Below, piece after piece: positions 1-8,092 of a stretch of 64,000 nt of DNA (position 1 is its first letter; every line of letters starts with the position of its first letter). The stretch lies in assembly GCF_000421545.1 (NCBI RefSeq), contig NZ_ATXF01000005.1:124001-188000 (forward strand). The letters run 5' to 3'. This DNA is from Agromyces italicus DSM 16388 (lineage in GTDB: Bacteria; Actinomycetota; Actinomycetes; Actinomycetales; Microbacteriaceae). Made by a program: the position numbers and the translations under genes. Under the pieces are notes generated by a model. That model ran no database searches. It saw only the letters and a program-made list of their open reading frames with translations, and was not told where the DNA came from.

Positions 1-2
1 CT

Positions 3-1709
3 TGGCAGCTGAAGGCCCTGCTGCCCGCGCTCCTCCAGGTGTACGGCGGGGCCGCCCGCGTCTACCCGCCCGGGATCACCGCTTCGGGCGACGGCGCGGC
101 CGACGCGAGGCGGTCGCCGCTGCGGTTTCCCCACCAGCGCGAACGCCTGACCGATGCGATCATCGCCGACGCGCTCGGCCAGGCCCATGCGGCGGGCCTG
201 TTCAGCCAGGCGGGGGTGGCCAGCCGCGAAGCATCCGGTACCGTGCAGTTCATCACCGCGGGCCGTGCGATCGTGCACCTCGACGGCGACGGCATGGCGA
301 CGGTCGCGCAAGAGCTCACGTTCTCGCCGACTCCGCTCGACTGGGTTCTGGCGCCGGGCCAGCGGGTCTCGGGCCGGCTCGACCCGTCGACACGGCGACT
401 GCTGCTCGACGCCGCGACCACCTCGGTCACCGAGATCGCCGAACGTTTCGGGCACGGCGTCGTCACGCTCGCGCTCGTCACGGAGGTCACCGCGGAGCGG
501 GGCGAGCTGGCGCTGCACCCGGCGGTGCGGCTGCGGGTATCGCGCGAGGATGTCTCGCCGAATCCGCTCGACCGCGTCGACCTGCTGCTCAGCGTGGGTG
601 AGGTGGTGCGCGTGCGCGTCGTGCACCTCTCGACGGGCGGGCTGCACCTTCGCCTGCACGACGTCGATGACGACGAGCCCATCGCGCCGGCGGTGGCGCT
701 GCTCGACGGCGGCGACCCGTGGCTCATCGAGGGTCGGTCGTGCGAATCGGCCGGCGACGACGAGACCGACGAACGCTCCGCTGGGGCCGCGGTCGCACGG
801 CACGCACCGGCGGCGGTCGCACCCGAGGTGGCGGTCGCACCCGAGGTGGCGGTCGCACCCGAGGTGGCGGTCGCACCCGAGGTGGCGGTCGCACCCAGGC
901 CGGTGCCCGGCGCGGGCCCCAGCCCCGCACCGAAACCCGGGCCCGGAGCCCACCGGGTGGCAGGCGGCCCCGCTGAGGCTGCGCCGACGCCGGCAGCGGG
1001 CCACGGCGGCCGCAGCGCATTGCAGTCGGCGCAGCTCGCCCTCGCCGCAGAACGGGCCCGCGCGGCCGAGCTCGAGCGTCGACTGCACGAAAGCGCGTCG
1101 AGCGATTCCGATCTTGCGCGGTTGCGCGCGCAGGCTGAGTTCCACGAATTGCGCGCCCGTGAGGCCCTTGCGGAGCTCGGCTCGTTGCGCCACCGGGTCG
1201 CCGATCTCGAACGCGACCGGCGCGAATCGTCACGGCTGCTGCGCGCCCGGTCGAAGTCACCTCGAAGCGATGTGCAGACGACGTCGCCGCGCGACCGCGC
1301 CGCGCGATGGGCGAGTCGCACGGCATGGCTCGCGCACGAGATCTCCGCCGCGTGGGCGGCCCGTGTCGAGCCCTACGAGCAGACTGATCATCCGCTCCGC
1401 GAGCACCGCGTCGGCGATCGCTTCGCCGAGTCGTTGCTCGAGCTCGATGCCGCGCAGTTCGACAAGGCGATGAAGGCGATCGTCGACGTGCTGACCGATC
1501 GGGCGAAAGATCTGCCGGGCCGAGACCTGCACCCCTTGCGCGACGGATTGCCGGGTGCTCCGCAACGTCAGCGCAGCGATGGCGCGAAGGCCTGGCGCTG
1601 TGCGATCGAGCGTGAGGTTCCGGGGGCACGGCGCCTGCACTACTGGGTCTGCCCCGATGGTGCGATCGAACTTGCCCAGGTCGGTCTGCACGACGATCTG
1701 GCCGCGTAA
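3..1709 (+). CDS. Hypothetical protein with S1-like segment and VAPE repeat (5' end outside window)
   Basis: The frame is open to the window edge, so the true start lies upstream; the first internal ATG is at 39. Around residues 190-215 a segment (GEVVRVRVVHL...GLHLRL) resembles an S1/OB-type RNA-binding strand pattern, but this is weak. It is followed by a low-complexity Ala/Val/Pro/Glu stretch made by an 18-bp DNA repeat, then a charged helical region of about 80 residues (probable coiled coil rich in Arg, Glu and Leu). The C-terminal 100 residues look globular and end in a motif with HYWVCPDGAIELAQVGLHDD. I do not recognise the family. It lies 30 bp upstream of the next gene on the same strand, so the two may be co-transcribed. 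An antisense frame is also open here, but the coding look (domain-like ends, repeat in phase) favours this strand. Confidence 0.75.
   Translation, partial: WQLKALLPALLQVYGGAARVYPPGITASGDGAADARRSPLRFPHQRERLTDAIIADALGQAHAAGLFSQAGVASREASGTVQFITAGRAIVHLDGDGMATVAQELTFSPTPLDWVLAPGQRVSGRLDPSTRRLLLDAATTSVTEIAERFGHGVVTLALVTEVTAERGELALHPAVRLRVSREDVSPNPLDRVDLLLSVGEVVRVRVVHLSTGGLHLRLHDVDDDEPIAPAVALLDGGDPWLIEGRSCESAGDDETDERSAGAAVARHAPAAVAPEVAVAPEVAVAPEVAVAPEVAVAPRPVPGAGPSPAPKPGPGAHRVAGGPAEAAPTPAAGHGGRSALQSAQLALAAERARAAELERRLHESASSDSDLARLRAQAEFHELRAREALAELGSLRHRVADLERDRRESSRLLRARSKSPRSDVQTTSPRDRAARWASRTAWLAHEISAAWAARVEPYEQTDHPLREHRVGDRFAESLLELDAAQFDKAMKAIVDVLTDRAKDLPGRDLHPLRDGLPGAPQRQRSDGAKAWRCAIEREVPGARRLHYWVCPDGAIELAQVGLHDDLAA
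813..896. repeat. 18-bp tandem repeat inside coding sequence
   Basis: Four complete copies and one partial copy of the 18-bp unit gcggtcgcacccgaggtg run without interruption and in phase, encoding repeated AVAPEV. Copies are identical, so the array is young or actively homogenised. Because the unit is a multiple of three, gain or loss of copies would change linker length without breaking the frame. Confidence 0.95.
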
Positions 1710-1739
1710 GGGCGACGACAGATCAACGAGAATGGGTCG

Positions 1740-3266
1740 GTGACCGCAACCGAACGCTTCCGCCTGCGCATCTCGCTCGTCGAGAGCGAGCCCGAGATCT
1801 GGCGCACCCTCGACGTCGACGGGCGACTGACGCTCGACGAGTTGCACGACGCGATCCAGATCGCGTTCGGCTGGCACGACGTGCATCTGCACGAGTTCGG
1901 CGAGCGCGAGCCGTGGCCGACCGCACGGCGACTGCCGACGATCGGCCGCCCGCAGCGCCGCTGGCTGCCCGCCGAGCAGCTCGACGAGGCCGCGCACGGC
2001 GCCGAGCACCTCGACCACCACGAAGAACTGCTCGACGAGTCGGCCGCCGACGTGGCATCCGTCTTCGATCTCATGAACGCGCCCCTCTACTACTGGTACG
2101 ACTTCGGCGACGACTGGTGGCATCGCATCGACCTCATCGAACGCGAGCGCAGTGATGCGCCGGATGCCTCGCAGCCGCCGTGGCGACGGCGCGTCGAACT
2201 CGTTCGGGGCGAGCGTCGCGGGCCGCTCGAGGATTCGGGCGGGGTGCACGGCTACGCCGAGCTCTGCGAGCGCCTCGCCGACGAATCGGCGCCCGGCCAT
2301 CGCGACGCCCTGGAGTGGGTGCGCGAGACGGCATGGCCCGGCGACCCGGGCATCGACGCCGGCACCGACCGGTACGGTCTCGGCGACGGCTTCGACCCCG
2401 AGGCGTTCGACCACGGCGCCGTCGACCGCGCCCTCGCGGCGCGGTTCGAGGAGGGTGCCGCTGCGGGTGACGCGCGCCCGGTCTCGCCCGATGTCCCGCT
2501 GGCGACGCTTCTCCAACGGATGCCTCCCGCCTACCGGGCGCCGGTGCTGCGACGCCTGCGCACGGCCGGCGCCCTCGACGTCGTTGCGCCGCAGATGCTC
2601 GAGGCCGAGATCGAGCAGGAGGCGGCCCGCATGGTGCGGCCGTTCCTGTGGCTGGGCGAGCGCATCGGCGACCGCGGCTTGGCGCTCACCCAGGCCGGCT
2701 GGATGCCGCCGGCCGCCGTCACCGAGGGCATGACCGAGCTCGGCTGGATCGAGGACTGGGTCGGCAAGGCGAACCGTGAAGACATCACCACGCCGATTCG
2801 CGAACTGCGGGCGGCCGCACGCCGCTTCGGGCTCGTGCGCGTCGCGAAGGGCCGCCTGCTGCGCACCGCGCTCGGCACGAGACTGCAGCGCGACCCGGTC
2901 GCGCTCTGGCGGCACCTCGTTGGCGCCGTCGTCGACCGCGCCGGCTCGGCATCAGCGCACGACGCCGTGCTGCTGGCCGCGATCGAGGTGGCGTGCGGCA
3001 CTCCCGGAAATCTGTCCGCGTACGGCCGCGCGGTCGCGACCGGTCTCGACGCGCTCGGCTGGGGCCTGCGCAACGGGTTGCCGTTGGACAGCCGCGACGG
3101 CATCGAACTGGTGCGTGACACGTGGCGACTGTTCGGTGCACTCGGATGCTTCGACGACGACCCCGCACGCCCGCGGATCGGCGGGAACGGGGCGCCGAAC
3201 CGCGGCGGGCGGCTATTCGCGGAGGCGGTGCTCGGGGTGCGGGCTGAGCAGGTTGCGGCGTGTTGA
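1740..3266 (+). CDS. Plasmid pRiA4b ORF-3-like family protein
   Basis: GTG start, 508 residues. The N-terminal ~180 residues match the pRiA4b ORF-3 family (PF07929 type): FRLRISLVESEPEIWRTL, then LHDAIQIAFGWHDVHLHEF, then YYWYDFGDDWWHRIDL, which are the landmarks of that fold. The family is often found on plasmids and transposons, and its biochemical role is not established. The C-terminal ~320 residues are helical, start near residue 240, and are not recognised; they make this protein much longer than the minimal family member. It follows the preceding gene by 30 bp on the same strand. No catalytic motif is evident. Confidence 0.85.
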   Translation: MTATERFRLRISLVESEPEIWRTLDVDGRLTLDELHDAIQIAFGWHDVHLHEFGEREPWPTARRLPTIGRPQRRWLPAEQLDEAAHGAEHLDHHEELLDESAADVASVFDLMNAPLYYWYDFGDDWWHRIDLIERERSDAPDASQPPWRRRVELVRGERRGPLEDSGGVHGYAELCERLADESAPGHRDALEWVRETAWPGDPGIDAGTDRYGLGDGFDPEAFDHGAVDRALAARFEEGAAAGDARPVSPDVPLATLLQRMPPAYRAPVLRRLRTAGALDVVAPQMLEAEIEQEAARMVRPFLWLGERIGDRGLALTQAGWMPPAAVTEGMTELGWIEDWVGKANREDITTPIRELRAAARRFGLVRVAKGRLLRTALGTRLQRDPVALWRHLVGAVVDRAGSASAHDAVLLAAIEVACGTPGNLSAYGRAVATGLDALGWGLRNGLPLDSRDGIELVRDTWRLFGALGCFDDDPARPRIGGNGAPNRGGRLFAEAVLGVRAEQVAAC

Positions 3267-3293
3267 TCCGACTGGGCGAATACCGCACCGCCG

Positions 3294-3863
3294 TCAGCCG
3301 ATCGGCGCCTCGACCCGTTCGAGTTGCTGGAGCGGCCCGTTCTTCAATCGCTCCCAGCGGAGGTTCGCTGCGTCGCGGAATCGAAGCACCATCACCCGTC
3401 GGTCTTTGGACTTCGCAACGGGCCTGATCTCGGCGTCGAAGTTCGAGACTTCGGACGCGAACTCCCAGCCGTAGGAGCTGGCCGACTCCGCCAAGTAGTA
3501 CGAGCCCGGGGGCAGGACGGTCAGGGTGATCGTCGGCAACTCGGCACCGCCCGCCCCGAGCACCGCGACCTCGACGTCGTAGACGACGTTCGTCGACGCG
3601 TTCTTGATCACGACGCCATATGAGCCTGGTGCTCGGTCACCGATGCACGCGGCGATCCAGACGGAGACCGCCTCCGCCTGGGATTGCTCGCGCGAATTGC
3701 GGCTCACCGTGTCGCGGCCGGATTCGATTCCGAACAGCTTGCCGGCGTTGACTCCTGCCGCGACGGCGGCGACGAGCGCACCGATCGCTGCCACGGCGGC
3801 AATCCATTCCGCGACGCTTCCCCAGGTCTCCCCCATTCGAGCCACGGTAGTGGAACGCTGCAC
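3294..3863 (-). CDS. Hypothetical protein with one N-terminal membrane segment
   Basis: 189 codons from a GTG; an in-frame ATG nine codons later (3836) gives a protein starting MGETWGSVAEW and is an equally good start. Residues ~17-40 form one hydrophobic Ala/Val-rich helix (AEWIAAVAAIGALVAAVAAG), so the rest is probably anchored on one face of the membrane. The remaining ~145 residues contain beta-rich segments (YGVVIKNASTNVVYDVEVAVLG, LPTITLTVLPPGSYYL) suggestive of an immunoglobulin-like or Ig-fold extracytoplasmic domain. No family is recognised. It is convergent with the pRiA4b ORF-3-like gene (27-bp gap) and may belong to the accessory island that follows. Confidence 0.7.
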   Translation of the reverse strand: MQRSTTVARMGETWGSVAEWIAAVAAIGALVAAVAAGVNAGKLFGIESGRDTVSRNSREQSQAEAVSVWIAACIGDRAPGSYGVVIKNASTNVVYDVEVAVLGAGGAELPTITLTVLPPGSYYLAESASSYGWEFASEVSNFDAEIRPVAKSKDRRVMVLRFRDAANLRWERLKNGPLQQLERVEAPIG

Positions 3864-3900
3864 AGAGCGCCGACAGGCGGGCCGGCGGCCCCTGTTCGCG

Positions 3901-3928
3901 GGTCGAGGAGCGAAGCGTCTCGAGGCCC
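3901..3928. repeat. Dispersed palindromic repeat, copy 1 (short form)
   Basis: ggtcgaggagcgaagcg followed by tctcgaggccc matches the core of the family found at 5536, 10462, 11498, 34720, 44501, 47489, 54732 and 56679. This copy lies between two divergent genes, unlike most others, which lie at gene 3' ends. Confidence 0.75.
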
Positions 3929-4162
3929 GTCACCGTCTCCTCCATTCCGGCAACAGATGACGGCGGTGGGCCGCCCCCGTAGTTAGGTCCGGGCGATCTG
4001 TGAGTCGCGTTCGCGGTCGACCACGTCGCTCCCGACTGGAACGCGCAGGCCGCCGCGAAGGCCAAGTCGTACCCACGTTCTGTCGCCAGAGCCGAGTTCG
4101 TACTTGGCTCAGGCGCCGGAACTTGGTTCCAGCGCCAGGCTTGCTGGCGTGCGGCCGGGCTC

Positions 4163-4243
4163 CCTCGAAGATCGTCGATAGAGCGCCTCGAAAATCCTCA
4201 ATAGATGGCCTCGAAAATCGTCAATAGACAGCCTCGAAAATCT
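4163..4243. repeat. 23-bp tandem repeat upstream of DUF4143 ATPase gene
   Basis: Units begin at 4163, 4186, 4209 and 4232 (last one partial), each starting cctcgaaaatc (cctcgaagatc in the first) followed by gtcaatag. The exact 23-bp spacing places the units about two helical turns apart. The array ends about 24 bp before the ATPase ATG, so it overlaps the expected promoter or leader. It is more AT-rich than its surroundings. A likely role is binding of the gene's own product or another regulator; that is inference. Confidence 0.9.
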
Positions 4244-4266
4244 CCATTTGGCGTAGGCTTGCCGAC

Positions 4267-5526
4267 ATGCATCCCGTTGAACGGCGCGTTTCGGCACTCA
4301 TCGCCGAGCTCATGCTCGACGAGCCGGTTCTCCTGCTCGAGGGCCCACGCAGCGTCGGCAAGTCCACCCTCCTGCGTCACATCGCGGAAGCGACGGGCGC
4401 CTCCGTCTTCGATCTCGACGACCTCGCCACACGCGACGCCGTCGCCGCCGACCCCGCATTGTTCGTTTCGGGCGCACCCCCGATCTGCATCGACGAGTAC
4501 CAGAAGGTCCCGCTCGTACTCGATGCCATCAAGGCCGAGCTCAACCGATCGACGACTCCGGGCAGGTTCGTCATTGCCGGCTCGACGCGGTACGAAACGT
4601 TGCCGCAAGCTGCACAGTCCCTCACCGGCCGGCTCAGCCGCGTAGCAGTGCGCCCATTCACTCAGGCCGAGATCGATGGTGTGACGAACAACTTCCTCGA
4701 CCTCCTGCATCGTGATGCCCGGTCGCTCATCTCCACCGAGCGGTCGACGACGCCTCGCGATGAGTACATCCGTCGGATCATTCGGGGCGGCTTTCCCCTT
4801 GCGATCGAGCGTGAGACGGCGCGGGCGCGGGCGCGCTGGTTCGACGACTATCTTCGGCTTACGCTCGAGCGCGATGCGCGTGAACTCGCGAAGCTGCGAC
4901 AGGCGGCTGCCCTCCCGAAACTTCTCACCTTGCTCGCCGCGCGAACTGCTCAGCTGCTCAACCTCGCCGAGATCGGCGAATCGATCGATCTCGCCCCCGC
5001 GACGGTCGAGAGCTACACGCGCATCCTCGAGGCGGTGTTCCTGACGCAACGCCTCGAAGCCTGGGGCACCACGCTCACAGCCCGTTCCGGAAACAAGCCG
5101 AAGCTCCACATCGTCGACTCGGGCATCGCAGCGCATCTCCTGCGTCTGAGCGAAGAACGACTCGCTCGTCGCGACCCTGCGGCCCTGACCGAGTTCGGGC
5201 ACCTGCTCGAGACATTCGTCGTCGGAGAACTCGCTCGACAAGCGTCGTGGACCGAAGACGTGGCCGGAGTCGGCCACTGGCGCACCTACGACGGCGACGA
5301 AGTCGACTTCATCGCCGAGCGACGAAACGGCACCGTTGTCGCGATCGAGGTGAAAGCGAGTACCAGGGTGAGCGGCGGCGACTTCAGTGCGCTCCGCAGG
5401 CTCCGAGATCGACTCGGCGACACGTTCACCGCGGGGGTCACCCTCTATCTCGGCGAGCGCTCGTACACCTTCGAAGACCGGCTTCATGTCATGCCGGTCG
5501 ACAAACTCTGGCAGTCGACCGAGTAG
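4267..5526 (+). CDS. AAA ATPase with C-terminal DUF4143 domain
   Basis: 419 residues. Walker A is GPRSVGKST at residues 26-34 and Walker B is ICIDEYQK at about 73-80; a GSTR sensor-like motif follows and an SLTGRL segment ends the AAA_14-type ATPase core. A winged-helix region lies near 240-290. The C-terminal part carries GDEVDFI and, 15 residues later, IEVKAS, the D...ExK arrangement seen in the nuclease-like fold of DUF4143. The family is widespread in accessory DNA and its function is not established. It has no co-directional neighbour close by, so it is probably transcribed alone from a promoter within the 23-bp repeat region. All key ATPase residues are present, so it should be active. 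Confidence 0.93.
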   Translation: MHPVERRVSALIAELMLDEPVLLLEGPRSVGKSTLLRHIAEATGASVFDLDDLATRDAVAADPALFVSGAPPICIDEYQKVPLVLDAIKAELNRSTTPGRFVIAGSTRYETLPQAAQSLTGRLSRVAVRPFTQAEIDGVTNNFLDLLHRDARSLISTERSTTPRDEYIRRIIRGGFPLAIERETARARARWFDDYLRLTLERDARELAKLRQAAALPKLLTLLAARTAQLLNLAEIGESIDLAPATVESYTRILEAVFLTQRLEAWGTTLTARSGNKPKLHIVDSGIAAHLLRLSEERLARRDPAALTEFGHLLETFVVGELARQASWTEDVAGVGHWRTYDGDEVDFIAERRNGTVVAIEVKASTRVSGGDFSALRRLRDRLGDTFTAGVTLYLGERSYTFEDRLHVMPVDKLWQSTE

Positions 5527-5535
5527 TACGTGGGC

Positions 5536-5570
5536 GGGTTTCGAGACGTCGCTTCGCTCCTCCTCAACCC
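5536..5570. repeat. Dispersed palindromic repeat, copy 2
   Basis: gggtttcgagacgtcgcttc then gctcctcctcaaccc. It lies between two convergent genes, and the TGA stop of the FAD oxidoreductase (5564-5566, minus strand) is part of it. Confidence 0.9.
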
Positions 5571-6865
5571 ACTGAAGGCACGATGTTCTGGTTCAGGTGG
5601 AACACGTTCACCGGATCATACGCGCCCTTCACCGCGGTCAGCCGCGCGAGGTGCTCGGGCGCGTACGCGCGTCGCACGCCCACCGATCCTTCGTCGCTGA
5701 GCGCGTTCACGTACGCACCGCTTGCGAACGGCTCCATCGTCCCGGCGTACTGCCGAGCCTCCGCAACCCGCGCCTCATCGTCGGCAGGGTCAACCCACTT
5801 CGACGCGCACACGAACTCGAACGCCGTGTTGCGCCGCGAGAACGCCGTCTCACCCGGAGCGACGTCGGCGATCGCCCCGCCATACTGCTGCAGGCTCACG
5901 TTCGGCACGTCGTCGCCGTCACGGGCGAGCACCGTGTCGATGACGGCGTCGCCGAGCTCGCTGAAGTAGTGCCCCTTCCAGTACCGGCGCCACGCATGCG
6001 CCTCGATGTCGTCTTCGCGGGTCTGCAGCTCGAGGTACGTCATCGGCGCGATCACCCGTTCGAAGGCGGCGTCGACGTCGGCGAGACTCGTCGCGAGCGC
6101 GGCCGCCGCGGCCTCACCGTCGACCGGGTCGCCGACCCAGACGAAGCCGAGCGACAGCGTTCCGTCGGAGATGGTCGCGTTGTAGGTCGCGCGGCGGTCG
6201 GCTCGCGTGCTCTCGTCGCGCCAGCGACGCATCGCCGCGGCGCCGGATGCCACGGGGTAGAGGTACTCGACCGAGAGCACGTCGCCCGGCTCGGGGTGCA
6301 GCACGAGCTCGAACTCGGTCACGACGCCGAAGTTGCCCCCGCCTCCGCGCAGCGCCCAGAACAGCTCGGGGTGATGGTCGCGGTCGACCCGCAAGATCTC
6401 GCCTTCGGCGGTCACGATCTCGAACGAGACGACGTTGTCGCAGGTGAGTCCGTGCTGCCGGGCGAGCCAGCCCATGCCGCCGCCGAGCGCCAGCCCGCCG
6501 ACTCCGGTGTGCGACACGTTGCCCGCGGTCGTGGCGAGGCCGTGGGCCTGCGCCGCACGGTCGAGTGCGCCGAGCAGCGCACCGCCCTGCACACGAGCGC
6601 GGCGAGCCGAGGCATCCACCTCGACCGAACCCATCGGTCGCAGGTCGATCATCAGCCCGCCGTCGGGCACCGCGTGGCCGACGATGCTGTGCCCGCCGCA
6701 GCGCACGCCGATCTCGAGGTCGTTCGCCCGCGCGAAGCCGATCGCCTCGGCGACGTCCTCAGCACTCGAGCAGGCGGCGATGTACCGGGGTCTGCGGTCG
6801 ATCATCGCGTTCCAGACGCGCCGCGCGTCGTCGTAGCCGTCGTCACCTGGTTCGAGCGTCTTCAT
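5564..6865 (-). CDS. FAD-binding oxidoreductase, berberine-bridge-enzyme (BBE) type
   Basis: 433 residues from the ATG at 6865, preceded by GGGGGAGA at the right spacing; a longer open frame upstream lacks a better start. The N-terminal half is a PCMH-type FAD domain: RYIAACSSAEDV, then CGGHS with His59 as candidate 8-alpha-histidyl FAD ligand, then GVGGLALGGGMGWL. The Cys that makes a second FAD bond in bicovalent members is absent (GNVSHTGVGG instead). The C-terminus ends in the BBE signature YDPVNVFHLNQNI. Members oxidise sugars, alkaloids or phenolics using oxygen; the substrate here is unknown. A shortened copy of its N-terminal region lies at 10027-10205. The last residues (VG-stop) come from a dispersed repeat. 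Confidence 0.93.
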   Translation of the reverse strand: MKTLEPGDDGYDDARRVWNAMIDRRPRYIAACSSAEDVAEAIGFARANDLEIGVRCGGHSIVGHAVPDGGLMIDLRPMGSVEVDASARRARVQGGALLGALDRAAQAHGLATTAGNVSHTGVGGLALGGGMGWLARQHGLTCDNVVSFEIVTAEGEILRVDRDHHPELFWALRGGGGNFGVVTEFELVLHPEPGDVLSVEYLYPVASGAAAMRRWRDESTRADRRATYNATISDGTLSLGFVWVGDPVDGEAAAAALATSLADVDAAFERVIAPMTYLELQTREDDIEAHAWRRYWKGHYFSELGDAVIDTVLARDGDDVPNVSLQQYGGAIADVAPGETAFSRRNTAFEFVCASKWVDPADDEARVAEARQYAGTMEPFASGAYVNALSDEGSVGVRRAYAPEHLARLTAVKGAYDPVNVFHLNQNIVPSVG

Positions 6866-7006
6866 GCGATCTCCCCCGTTCGCTCCGCGCCTGAGGATGC
6901 CGCGGACGGGCGCTGGCGTCAAGAGCGAGCCCGACGACGAAGGGTGCAGTCAGCCCGTGCAGACAACCTCGTCAGTTCTGCGCAGCCTCCCCTATTTCCA
7001 GTACTT

Positions 7007-7035
7007 GTGTGTTTCTATTATTCCAAGAACCACAC
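7007..7035. promoter_or_regulatory. Inverted repeat upstream of AbiEi/AbiEii operon (candidate operator)
   Basis: Arms GTGTGTTTCT (7007-7016) and AGAACCACAC (7026-7035) match at 9 of 10 positions around a 9-bp AT-rich centre. The site is 22 bp before the GTG start of the antitoxin-like gene. Characterised AbiEi proteins repress their own promoter by binding inverted repeats; assignment here is inference from position and symmetry. Confidence 0.6.
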
Positions 7036-7057
7036 GACGACTGAAAAGAGGATCGTT

Positions 7058-8092
7058 GTGGACATCGACATCATCCGCAAGATCGTCGATCACGCGAACG
7101 ACTACGGAATCCGCGTTCAGGACTTCGAGCGACTCGTCGACGCTTTCGACAGTGCCGACGAAGTTGTTCCGAACGTCACTCTGAAAGTCGGCGACGCGCA
7201 TGCGACCTACGACGTGATCTACGCCGACAACGTTCGCACTTCGACGCTCCTCCTACACCACGTGCCGGGTGGCAAGCTCTTCATCGTGGCTCCGCGCGTG
7301 AGCACCCGAACAGCCGAACGACTCCGAGACCTCGGCATGAACTTCCTCGACGCCAACGGCAATGCCTACGTACGGTTCGACAGCGTGCTCATCGACGTCC
7401 GAGGCCGCACCGGCGAGATCGACTCCTCGAAGTATGCGCTGACGCCAACCGGCACGAACCTCTTCAGCACGAAACGCGCGCAGGTCATGTTCGCGCTGAT
7501 CTCGTGGCCGGACCTCGTCAACGCCGTGCTCAAGGACCTCGCGGCGGTATCGGGTGTCTCCATCGGAGCAGCACAAACCACGCTCCAACTCATGGAGCAG
7601 GCTTCGTTCATCGTGGCGACGGGCACCAAGAGAACAGACCGACGCCTTCAGCAGGTCGATGCCATGATCGACGCCTGGGTCGCGGCGTACCCGACCGGCC
7701 TGGGTGCGCCCGCGCGCACCAAGCTGGCCGAAGGCGAGCTCAGCCGAACCGCGCTCGAAACGAGTAGTGACGCCGTCGACCTCAGCGGCGAGGCGGCCGC
7801 ACGATGGATCCGTCAACCCGAAACGTTCACGATCTACACGGAGAACGGCACACTTCCCCGCGAAGCAGCCATGGCAGGTCGGTGGACCACTCGCACCAAC
7901 GAGCCGAACATCTTCGTACGCAAGCGCTTCTGGACCGATCCGGCTGAAGCGCTAGGCGAGGCACGAATCTCAGGCTTGCGTATCGCTCCGCCATTGTTGG
8001 TGTACGCCGATCTCATGGCCAGCGGAGATTCGCGGCAACGGGAAGCCGCTGCGCAATACCGGTCCGAACATGCTCGACTTCGCGCGAACTGA
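7058..8092 (+). CDS. Type IV toxin-antitoxin AbiEi-family antitoxin-like protein
   Basis: 344 residues from GTG at 7058, with aaaagagg a few bases upstream; the frame is open far upstream but that part is only the antisense of the FAD oxidoreductase. The N-terminus (VDIDIIRKIVDHANDYGI) and middle (SWPDLVNAVLKDLAAVSGVSIGAAQ) look like winged-helix DNA-binding segments. The C-terminal LLVYADLMASGDSRQREAA is the usual ending of AbiEi-like proteins. It overlaps the next gene by 23 bp, so the two are translationally linked. In known AbiE systems this protein binds DNA, represses the operon and counters the nucleotidyltransferase toxin without direct binding. That role is carried over by family. 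GC content and codon use look slightly lower than in neighbours, consistent with transfer. Confidence 0.85.
   Translation: MDIDIIRKIVDHANDYGIRVQDFERLVDAFDSADEVVPNVTLKVGDAHATYDVIYADNVRTSTLLLHHVPGGKLFIVAPRVSTRTAERLRDLGMNFLDANGNAYVRFDSVLIDVRGRTGEIDSSKYALTPTGTNLFSTKRAQVMFALISWPDLVNAVLKDLAAVSGVSIGAAQTTLQLMEQASFIVATGTKRTDRRLQQVDAMIDAWVAAYPTGLGAPARTKLAEGELSRTALETSSDAVDLSGEAAARWIRQPETFTIYTENGTLPREAAMAGRWTTRTNEPNIFVRKRFWTDPAEALGEARISGLRIAPPLLVYADLMASGDSRQREAAAQYRSEHARLRAN

Larger units (their letters stand above)
3864..4266. other. 403-bp divergent intergenic region
   Basis: No convincing gene in any frame; short open frames here lack family features and ribosome binding sites. It holds one copy of the dispersed palindromic repeat (3901-3928) and the 23-bp tandem repeats (4163-4243). 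It must contain promoters for the two divergent flanking genes. Confidence 0.7.

Noticed and set aside
1257-2915. 552-codon open frame on the minus strand
   Set aside because: Lies antisense to two genes with clear protein features; its product is Arg/Gly/Asp-biased without domains. Long antisense frames are normal at this GC content.
4000-4227. 75-codon plus-strand frame in the intergenic region
   Set aside because: Arg-rich, no ribosome binding site, and it runs through the 23-bp repeats.
4163-4243. 23-bp tandem repeats considered as a CRISPR array
   Set aside because: No spacers at all; the units abut directly.
5597-7057. Upstream extension of the AbiEi-like frame to 831 codons
   Set aside because: The extra part is only the complement of the FAD oxidoreductase; the GTG at 7058 has a ribosome binding site and fits the family start.
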